Positions 29,984 to 37,819 of a stretch of 64,000 nt of DNA are shown here, piece after piece. This stretch comes from Bacteroidota bacterium (lineage in GTDB: Bacteria; Bacteroidota; Rhodothermia; Rhodothermales; UBA10348): assembly GCA_027622005.1 (NCBI GenBank), contig JAQBZH010000002.1, positions 67,001 through 131,000 on the forward strand, written 5' to 3'. A program made the position numbers and the translations under genes. The number at the start of each line of letters is the position of its first letter. The stretch's first letter is position 1. A model generated the notes under the pieces. That model made no database searches, had not been told where the DNA came from, and saw nothing but the letters and a program-made list of their open reading frames with translations.

Positions 29984-30610
29984 TCACTTGCCGAATTTTA
30001 GTCCAAGTTCATAAGAACATTCAAAGCCACACCAGCACAGCGCAACGCTGGTATCATATTCAATAAGACCCCACAGAAAAGATCGACTAGTCTGTTCGGG
30101 GCAGATACCATAGCCTTCACATTCTTCGCCGGGGCGAATGAAGTCTCCTGAACACGTGACTTTAACAAAGAATATGTCCTTCGCTGCAACCCCTTTTGGC
30201 AAATCAAAAGGAGCGCATGCTTCTGTAACGACTCCGGTAAACACGAGATCGCCCGGGGTTTTATCGTAACCCGAGCCATCGTCGTAAATGAGGGACGCAG
30301 GCATCTTTTCCGTTGCCCCAAGTAAATTGATCACTTCCGGATAGGAGACCTCGGTGGTCGATTTCATGGTCACTTCCAAGACGTATTCCTGCTCTAACGA
30401 CCCGTCTCGGGAGGGGATGGGTGTCATTACCATCGACTCAATCAAATTGGTTGATGTTAAAGAGTCCACAGGATCTGATAGGTCCGTTGCCGCGGATGCG
30501 TCGCATCCAACCAGGCCCAAACATAGCAGAAACAGACTCGAAGCGAGTCCTATACCTTTTAGCCTAAAATGGCTATCTATTCGTTTTTGATTCATCTCAA
30601 ACCTCCTCAT
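29984..30610 (-). CDS. Cys-rich hypothetical lipoprotein
   Basis: LCLGLVGCDAS lipobox; multiple C-terminal Cys (CSGDFIRPGEECEGYGIC, LCWCGFEC). Confidence 0.65.
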   Translation of the reverse strand: MRRFEMNQKRIDSHFRLKGIGLASSLFLLCLGLVGCDASAATDLSDPVDSLTSTNLIESMVMTPIPSRDGSLEQEYVLEVTMKSTTEVSYPEVINLLGATEKMPASLIYDDGSGYDKTPGDLVFTGVVTEACAPFDLPKGVAAKDIFFVKVTCSGDFIRPGEECEGYGICPEQTSRSFLWGLIEYDTSVALCWCGFECSYELGLKFGK

Positions 30611-30733
30611 TCCTTCTTCACGTTGAGTTTCCGGCAGGCCACCTTGCCAGCCGATATCAATAGAAAGAGGCCAATTGAATCAGTTTTGTAACGCCTGTTC
30701 GCTAAAAGATCAATGGCGAACCATTGTGGACGT

Positions 30734-31705
30734 TTACCAGCCGTATTCGTGCTTGTCAACCACTTGAGAAGGGCATCCCACGATGAGTGGGTCAGGAGCA
30801 CGGACAACCTCTAAATCTTTGCCATCATAATCCAAAGAATGCAAAAAGTGCCTCATACAATTGATTCTGGCACGTTTTTTATCATCCGATTTAATGAGGG
30901 TCCACGGCGATTCTAACGTGTCCGTGTGAAAAAACATGGTGAGCTTTGCTTCCGTGTATTCGTCCCATTTGTCCCGAGAAGCGGTATCAATCGGACTCAG
31001 CTTCCACTGTTTAAGGGGATCCTTCAATCTGGATTCCATGCGTTCACTTTGGGCTTCCCGGGTCACCGAAAACCAATATTTGAAGAGAACCGTACCGGAT
31101 CGGATCAGCATGCGCTCCAGTTCGGGAGCTTGGCGCAGGAATTCCTTGTATTGTTTACCTGTACAAAACTTCATGACCCGCTCGACGCCCGCGCGATTGT
31201 ACCAGGACCGGTCAAAGAACACGATTTCGCCGTGTGTTGGAAACTGTTTGAAATAACGCTGGAAGTACCACTGACCCTGTTCTTCTTCAGTCGGCTTGTC
31301 CAACGCCACAATCCTGGCTCCGCGAGGGTTTAAATGCTCCATAAATCGTTTGATCGTTCCCCCTTTTCCAGCCGCATCCCGGCCTTCGAAAATCACAACC
31401 AACCGCTTGCCCGATTCCTTGACCCATCGTTGGACTTTCAGTAACTCAATTTGCAGCAGCCGTATTTCAGCTTCGTAGGCTTTTCTGCTAAGTTTTTCGC
31501 TGTACGGGTAAATTCCCTGGTCAAAAAGCTCGTTTACTTGATCGGGCGTAAACCCTTGATTTTCGCGAATCCCTTGCAGTTTCGCTGCTACTTTAAAGGC
31601 TTTTTTCGACCCTTTTGTGTCGGTCGTACCACCCAGCCCTGACTCATCCGCATTATTAGGTATAGAGCTCATCTTCCGTGACAGTTTGAAAGCTTTCAAT
31701 TCCAT
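30734..31705 (-). CDS. ppk2: Polyphosphate kinase 2 (PPK2) family
   Basis: VIFEGRDAAGKGGTIKRFMEHLNPRGARIVAL; VFFDRSWYNRAGVERVM. Confidence 0.95.
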   Translation of the reverse strand: MELKAFKLSRKMSSIPNNADESGLGGTTDTKGSKKAFKVAAKLQGIRENQGFTPDQVNELFDQGIYPYSEKLSRKAYEAEIRLLQIELLKVQRWVKESGKRLVVIFEGRDAAGKGGTIKRFMEHLNPRGARIVALDKPTEEEQGQWYFQRYFKQFPTHGEIVFFDRSWYNRAGVERVMKFCTGKQYKEFLRQAPELERMLIRSGTVLFKYWFSVTREAQSERMESRLKDPLKQWKLSPIDTASRDKWDEYTEAKLTMFFHTDTLESPWTLIKSDDKKRARINCMRHFLHSLDYDGKDLEVVRAPDPLIVGCPSQVVDKHEYGW

Positions 31706-31747
31706 TCAATGCAAAGGTAAGAAGGGATTGCATCGATTTCGACCGAT

Positions 31748-32866
31748 TTACGCTTTTGCCAAGAAATGTTGCGGATTGATATGCGAAATCCGGCGAAACT
31801 CATCCTCTGAAAGAACACTACGCAAACGAATACTGAATTCACGTTCGGTTGCGCTCTGATGGACCATATAGAAGTCCGACCCGAACAGGATGCGCCCACC
31901 AATACCTGGATCCCGGACTAAAACGTGCATTAACGGATGTAGTTTGGATTGATATCCTACGTACGAAAGGTCGGTGTACACATTGGGAAACTCTTTCATC
32001 AACCCCAGGATAACCGACAGCCAGTTTGATTGTCTCAAGTGAAAGGGCCATGGCTCGGAAAGCCACTGCTCACATTCATCCTCACCACCCATATGGGCCA
32101 GACAAACTTTCAGATTAGGAAAAGAACGCAAGACCCGTCTAAATCCGACCGGATCGGACAATTGATCGGTCCATTTCGTATTCGGACCGGTAAAAGAAAA
32201 GTCGTTTGGAAGGCTTGAAGGTCTTTCAATTTCGGATGATGTGCCCCGAAAATACACCCCACCCCGAGAGCAATGGCTCATCACCGGAATCTGTTCAGAT
32301 TCAGCCCATTGCCAAAGTTTTGTAAGTCGATCATCAAAAGGAAAAAAACCCAATGCGGGATAGACTTTAATCCCAGCGAATCCCTGATTCTCTACAAAAT
32401 CCCGAGCGACCTCGAAAAAATCTGGGCGTCTGGGGTCTACGGCCACAAAGGGATGAATCCTGGGTCCTATGATGGGGTCCCTTTTGAGTTGCCTCAACTC
32501 ACCCAATTGGTCCAGATAAGTCTGGCGGGAGGGCCCTGCACCCATATACGCGAAATCCATGGGTAACACGATGAACTCTGTGTCCGAAGAGTAATATCCC
32601 TGGAGCACATTGAATATGTCTTCTTGAGAATCCATCGACCCAACACCGGCAAAGGCCGCGAGTCGTTCAAAGCGCCTCGTTCCCGTCAAATACGTCAGCC
32701 AATTCAAAAGCTGCCGGACGATTTGGCTCCCGCGCCGTGTCAAAAGCAGTTTCATCACCCAGCGAGGGCCAAAGAATTGCTCTGGCACTGCTCGAATCGT
32801 GAAGAGATGGACGTGGCAGTTTATCAAAACGGGTGTCTCAGCTAGTATTCTACTAGAGAAACGCAA
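31748..32866 (-). CDS. Amidohydrolase family protein
   Basis: INCHVHLF; GIKVYPALGFFPFDD; VMSHCSRGG; LAHMGG; ILFGSDF. Confidence 0.8.
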   Translation of the reverse strand: MRFSSRILAETPVLINCHVHLFTIRAVPEQFFGPRWVMKLLLTRRGSQIVRQLLNWLTYLTGTRRFERLAAFAGVGSMDSQEDIFNVLQGYYSSDTEFIVLPMDFAYMGAGPSRQTYLDQLGELRQLKRDPIIGPRIHPFVAVDPRRPDFFEVARDFVENQGFAGIKVYPALGFFPFDDRLTKLWQWAESEQIPVMSHCSRGGVYFRGTSSEIERPSSLPNDFSFTGPNTKWTDQLSDPVGFRRVLRSFPNLKVCLAHMGGEDECEQWLSEPWPFHLRQSNWLSVILGLMKEFPNVYTDLSYVGYQSKLHPLMHVLVRDPGIGGRILFGSDFYMVHQSATEREFSIRLRSVLSEDEFRRISHINPQHFLAKA

Positions 32867-32899
32867 TCCGACTAATCGAACGACATTTTTGGCTAAAGA

Positions 32900-34825
32900 C
32901 TACTTATCCGAAACCACCCATTTTTGATGCCATCCTAATTCCGGAGTGAATCCTATAAAAAGATCGTAAATACCCGGCTTTTCAGGCAAAAAGAGGTAGT
33001 CTGCAGTCGACCCTACGCCCAATCCGGGAGGAGCGAGTTGGCGGGTTTGCTGAGATAATGGTAAATCCGCACCATCCACCGCTATTGTTTGAACCGCAAC
33101 CCCTCCATCAGGTCCCGTCATTTTCATTCCAATTAAACCGGCTGGTGCGATGTTAATGAGCCGAATTCGGTGTTTTTCGCCAACCTTTACCTGTTGGTCT
33201 TGTAATTTTGACAACCCATTAATAGCCCATCCAGAGACATCGGTCGGCTCAAGTTCTCTCCATCCAATTATGTTGATATGATCGAGCTTAGAGTCGAACT
33301 GCACTCCTTCCGGTAATACAATTAGAGGTCCATATAGGCCGCCGATTAATTGCTGAAGATCATTCAGATGCGTGTGATAGATAAAAGTCCCGGAGCGCAA
33401 CGACGAAAGTTTATAGGTAAACTTATCGCCTGGTTTGATGGCCGGAGATACCATGCCATCGGATGCACTCCATCCGGGAACGCCGTCCGCCCAGCTATCC
33501 AGCTCAAGTCCGTGCCAGTGTACACTTGTGGGGGCGCTCATATTATTCTGAACGGTCACAAACGTACTCTGATTTTGCTGCAAAAACAACGTAGGGCCTG
33601 GCAAATTCGGCTTCAGACCATCCTTTTCGGGCGGATTCAATGAAAATCCGATACCCCCAGTTGAATCCTGGCCGTAGGAATTGACAAACAGATCTAGCTC
33701 GCGCGGATAACCTATCGAAATCAAGTCTGAAGGTCCTGGCCCCACTTCAATACCCAGCACGAGTCCTCTCATGTGAACCGAATGGCCGACATGCTCGGAT
33801 TCGGCCAACGGAAGCCGTAAATCGGGAGATATGTGAAAAGAAATGTGGCAGTGAAATAGCCAGTTACCAGGCCGGGTTGGAACCCACTCCATGGCCATGG
33901 TGGAAAAAGCACCCATTCGCCCAGTAACCACTTTTCGGCGGTCCGAAAAGTCGTAAATATGATCAGAATGGGCGCTGCCGTTTGATAACACATCGTAATA
34001 AAATCCGTGCAAATGCATTGGATGACCCCGGTTCGTCGCGTTGATGAAGCGCCAACGAAGGGTGTCGCCGACCGCTGGCGTCATTCTCTCCGTGTAGGGC
34101 CAGCTGAGCCCGTTAATGGTCAAGGCTTCAATCCATCCCGAAGCATGCAAAGAAGCATCGATCGGGGTCGAATAAGTGTTCATCACGAACACCCGATCCT
34201 CAGGCGATCCACCTACGGGATCAACAATAAATGCTCCGAACAATTGTTCGCGTTGATCAAACTCCTTGTCAAATCCGGTGCCGATCCTGAGCCAATAGAA
34301 ATAAGTACCCGGTTCTCCCGCCTCAAATTCCACGGATTGGGTTTGACCGGGTCCGACTCGCAGGCTGTCGGACAGAGGAGAGGGATGGACATTCCATCCA
34401 AAGAGAGTTACGGTCGAATCGGTCAAAGCGTTATGGAAGCGTGCCCGAATGCGTGTGCCGGTTTCCACACGGATCATTGGGGCCGGAATGGACGGCGATT
34501 TTCCCACTTCTCGGACCGCAACTACTTTTTGATCCTTAGTACGGGTAAAAGTAGTCCGTCTGACCGAATTCGCGCGCTCAGCGTTCTCGATAAACGTCTC
34601 CACACTCAAGGCTTCTCCTTCAAAAGCTTGCCGTAAATACTCCACTTCGTGGGTTTTGACAACCCACATAATTCCTGCCTCATCGGCCAGTTTATCACCG
34701 CCCACGAACTCGGTATGCTGTATGGCTACATCCTGCATCCATTGGACATAGGCCACGTTGTTGACGTGCCCGTAAGCATCGATCACTTCAGCAGGGATCA
34801 CCATTTTCCAAACGAAAGGGCGCAT
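32900..34825 (-). CDS. Fusion protein: N-terminal 4HBT thioesterase domain plus multicopper oxidase
   Basis: IDAYGHVNNVAYVQW (4HBT) then cupredoxin motifs HPMHLHG, HCHISFH, HWHG, IYHTH in one continuous frame. Confidence 0.85.
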   Translation of the reverse strand: MRPFVWKMVIPAEVIDAYGHVNNVAYVQWMQDVAIQHTEFVGGDKLADEAGIMWVVKTHEVEYLRQAFEGEALSVETFIENAERANSVRRTTFTRTKDQKVVAVREVGKSPSIPAPMIRVETGTRIRARFHNALTDSTVTLFGWNVHPSPLSDSLRVGPGQTQSVEFEAGEPGTYFYWLRIGTGFDKEFDQREQLFGAFIVDPVGGSPEDRVFVMNTYSTPIDASLHASGWIEALTINGLSWPYTERMTPAVGDTLRWRFINATNRGHPMHLHGFYYDVLSNGSAHSDHIYDFSDRRKVVTGRMGAFSTMAMEWVPTRPGNWLFHCHISFHISPDLRLPLAESEHVGHSVHMRGLVLGIEVGPGPSDLISIGYPRELDLFVNSYGQDSTGGIGFSLNPPEKDGLKPNLPGPTLFLQQNQSTFVTVQNNMSAPTSVHWHGLELDSWADGVPGWSASDGMVSPAIKPGDKFTYKLSSLRSGTFIYHTHLNDLQQLIGGLYGPLIVLPEGVQFDSKLDHINIIGWRELEPTDVSGWAINGLSKLQDQQVKVGEKHRIRLINIAPAGLIGMKMTGPDGGVAVQTIAVDGADLPLSQQTRQLAPPGLGVGSTADYLFLPEKPGIYDLFIGFTPELGWHQKWVVSDK

Positions 34826-34873
34826 TAAATCACGATCCGGTTGACGGGGAGAATTCCCAAAAGGCCTCGCCTA

Positions 34874-35140
34874 TCATTCAATAGGCGGTTTCATTAATTC
34901 GCGCCGGGCCTGAAACCACTTGACGATACCCCAAACGCTGATCAATATCCAGAAGACTTCGATCACCACCGACGCCAAATTGAAATTATAGGCCAGCGAA
35001 ACCAAAATCAGGATGGCTCCGATCAAATTCATCATCGAATAAAGTAGCCGAGTTGGGGCGAGGCGCCCCGATTGAACGGCCGCATAGGCAAAGATGATGG
35101 AAAGGACCCCGAGCGTACCTAGAATATCATACCAGTGCAT
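34874..35140 (-). CDS. Small membrane protein (CBU_0592-like)
   Basis: GTLGVLSIIFAYAAVQSGRLAPTRLLYSMMNLIGAILILVSL. Confidence 0.7.
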   Translation of the reverse strand: MHWYDILGTLGVLSIIFAYAAVQSGRLAPTRLLYSMMNLIGAILILVSLAYNFNLASVVIEVFWILISVWGIVKWFQARRELMKPPIE

Positions 35141-35145
35141 GGAGA

Positions 35146-35955
35146 TTACGCGTTAATGACGGAAAGTATTTGAGCGTGTAATTCGGGCGTCGCCGAGGTG
35201 AGCAAGCTGGTCGCCATTACCAGATGATCCGTTGAGCCGTTGCCACCTGAAACGGTACCTCCAGCCTCTAAGATGCATGGAATGATGGCCGCATTGTCCC
35301 ACGGGTGCATGGCTGGGTCGAGCGCCGCGTCCAACAATCCCCGGGCCACGAGCGCATGCTGCAGACAATCCCCCACAAAACGGAAACGACCAGCCTGTCG
35401 TATCAAATCACCCATTTTGAATGGCTTCAATTGGCCTTTAGGGTCGATTTCGGTATTGTAAACACCGGTCGTAGATACGTATGCCTTTGCCAGAATTTTA
35501 GCCGAAGAGACGTGCTGACGGGTCAGTTCGCCCATTTTATTCAGGTACCAACAGCCGTACCCGAGTTCCGCGTACACCGTCTCTTTGAGGCCTGGAAGGT
35601 TGATCACTCCCAAAATCGGGTGTCCGTTTTTAAGGAGTGCCACCAGCGTTCCAAACGTTGGTATTCCGAGCGCGAACGATGCCGTCCCGTCGATCGGATC
35701 CAGGACCCACGTATATTCGCCGCGGCTGCTTTGCTCCGGGTGCTCTTCCCCCATAATTCCATGGTCCGGGAACTTGGCCTGAATAAGTTCGCGCATGACT
35801 CGTTCGGCTTCCAGATCTGCTTCTGTCACGGGTGTTCCGTCTTTTTTGGTGCTAACGGCCACGTTTTGAAATCGAGGCATGATCTCAGCCGCCGCCGCGC
35901 CGGCCAATTGCAATGCGAATTGTAAAAAAGGGCTAGGGGACTTGGGTTCGCTCAT
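35146..35955 (-). CDS. Inositol monophosphatase family (histidinol-phosphatase-like)
   Basis: GEEHPEQSSRGEYTWVLDPIDGTASFALGIPTFGTLVAL; DPAMHPWDNAAIIPCILEAGG. Confidence 0.88.
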   Translation of the reverse strand: MSEPKSPSPFLQFALQLAGAAAAEIMPRFQNVAVSTKKDGTPVTEADLEAERVMRELIQAKFPDHGIMGEEHPEQSSRGEYTWVLDPIDGTASFALGIPTFGTLVALLKNGHPILGVINLPGLKETVYAELGYGCWYLNKMGELTRQHVSSAKILAKAYVSTTGVYNTEIDPKGQLKPFKMGDLIRQAGRFRFVGDCLQHALVARGLLDAALDPAMHPWDNAAIIPCILEAGGTVSGGNGSTDHLVMATSLLTSATPELHAQILSVINA

Positions 35956-37436
35956 GGCTTTTGCAACAAAGAGTGAGAATCAGGGGGGCGTTCTATAAGA
36001 AGCGCTTGGGTCAATTCTTTCAATACGACCAGAGCAGTTTCTACATCTGCTCGGTGTGATCGAAAACAAACGATGGCCATTCGAAGCATAAAAACGCCCG
36101 CCAGTCGCGTGGAGGATACAAAAATCCGCCCATCTTTATGGATGGCTTGGATTAGTCGCTCATTAAATGCGTCAGGGTCACCGGACGGGGGGAGATATCG
36201 ATAAGTAACCACGCTTAGATCGGGCGCCGGACCGACCTCAAATCCCTCCATCTGGGATAACTCGGCATGAAAATACCGGGCCAATAACATTTTTTCTTCG
36301 AGTGCCGCCCGAAATGGCTCCACGCCCACAATTTGGAGCGGAAGCCACATCCGAAGACCTCGAAAATGCTTGGTTAATTCGGGTGAAACAGTAGCTGGAG
36401 AGGTGGCCTCAACGTGGATCACATCCTGCATATAATCCGCGCCGACCGCGTGCGAAGCCAATAATCTGGCTTGGTCTTTCACCAGCAAAGCGCCGATACC
36501 GTACGGTAAAAACAAGGTTTTGTGCGGATCCAGGACAATGGAATCGGACAAATCCATGCCTTTTAGCACGTTTTTACCTTCATCACACAACGCAAACAGC
36601 GCACCATAGGCCCCATCGATATGGTACCAGGCTCCAAATGTCGCGGCAAGTTTGCCGACGGCCTCCAGCGGATCGATGGATCCCGTATTGGTCGTTCCAG
36701 CAGTAGCCACAACTAAGAAAGGGTTCAGTTTGTCATCCCTGTCAGATTGGAGCTGTTTTTCCAGTAAATCAACCCGCATGCGATACATTCCGTCAACCGG
36801 AATTCGGCGCACTACGCACCCGGACAGGCCCGCGAGGTGAATCGCTTTGTCCAGGCAGTGATGCGCATGGTCGGTTAAGTATATAACCGACCGGGTTATA
36901 TTGGCTCCTTCAACCCGATGATGGTCCCTAGCGGCGACGACCGCTGTAAAATTGGCCAAACTCCCGCCTGAAGCCAGGTATCCTCCGTATCCTGGGGTGT
37001 AGCCAACGATTCGGGCCAAAAACTCGAGACATTCTTCCTCAACCCGGACGGCTCCCGGACTTGCAAAAAATACACCTGCATATTTGTTGGTGATAGCCGC
37101 GAGGAAATCGGCCATGGCTGAGTAATAGAGGCCTCCTCCGGGGATATATCCAAAAAAACGAGGGGACGTGGTCGCTATTCCCGGACGATCTACGTCGGTT
37201 TTGAGCAGGTCTAGGGTTGCAGGAAGCCCGATCCCTTGCTCTTTAAAACCACCCAACCTCGCGGAAGGTTGTTCCATTGCAAAAGCCGGACCCGATGGAA
37301 TGGCACATAAGTATTGCTCTACGTAAGCCTCAACCATCTCAGCGACATGTGAACGCATACTGGCATCCGGGTCGAGCGAAAGGCTTTCACTTTCAAGCGC
37401 GTCCAGTTGATCAACAAGCCGTTTCTGTTCCATCAT
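35952..37436 (-). CDS. PLP-dependent group II (aromatic amino acid-type) decarboxylase
   Basis: GGSLANFTAVVAARDHH; TAGTTNTGSIDPL; WYHIDGAYGALFAL; LDPHKTLFLPYGIGALLV. Confidence 0.92.
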   Translation of the reverse strand: MMEQKRLVDQLDALESESLSLDPDASMRSHVAEMVEAYVEQYLCAIPSGPAFAMEQPSARLGGFKEQGIGLPATLDLLKTDVDRPGIATTSPRFFGYIPGGGLYYSAMADFLAAITNKYAGVFFASPGAVRVEEECLEFLARIVGYTPGYGGYLASGGSLANFTAVVAARDHHRVEGANITRSVIYLTDHAHHCLDKAIHLAGLSGCVVRRIPVDGMYRMRVDLLEKQLQSDRDDKLNPFLVVATAGTTNTGSIDPLEAVGKLAATFGAWYHIDGAYGALFALCDEGKNVLKGMDLSDSIVLDPHKTLFLPYGIGALLVKDQARLLASHAVGADYMQDVIHVEATSPATVSPELTKHFRGLRMWLPLQIVGVEPFRAALEEKMLLARYFHAELSQMEGFEVGPAPDLSVVTYRYLPPSGDPDAFNERLIQAIHKDGRIFVSSTRLAGVFMLRMAIVCFRSHRADVETALVVLKELTQALLIERPPDSHSLLQKP

Positions 37437-37649
37437 TCCAAGGTCAGTTCAAAAGAAGTTGTCCCCAGCTTATGGGGTAAAAAACTAGATACTCTTAATC
37501 TACGCTTTGAAGATCGCTCCATTTTCGCATATTGATTGAATCAATAAAGTCTGTTTTTGTCTGGTAGGCTTCGAAAGGTAGCTGCTATTATTTGCCTTTA
37601 GGTTTCCCCGGGCGCCTCCTCGGGTGTCTCCTTGCGTGCCTCGATAATT

Positions 37650-37677
37650 GTCACAAAAGTGTCACAAACGGTCACAA
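37650..37677. promoter_or_regulatory. Three GTCACAA direct repeats at 11- and 10-bp spacing upstream of the TonB-receptor-like gene
   Basis: GTCACAA at 37650, 37661 and 37671. Confidence 0.5.
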
Positions 37678-37819
37678 TTGTATGTAATCGACGTAAAGAT
37701 GAAATGGGGCGGAAAGATATCGGAATAAAACGAATACACGCCGCGTCTAAGCCGCGTGAGCATCTTAATACGACCGATATGAATCCAATAAAAAATCGTA
37801 TCCACCCAAAAAAACGCAA

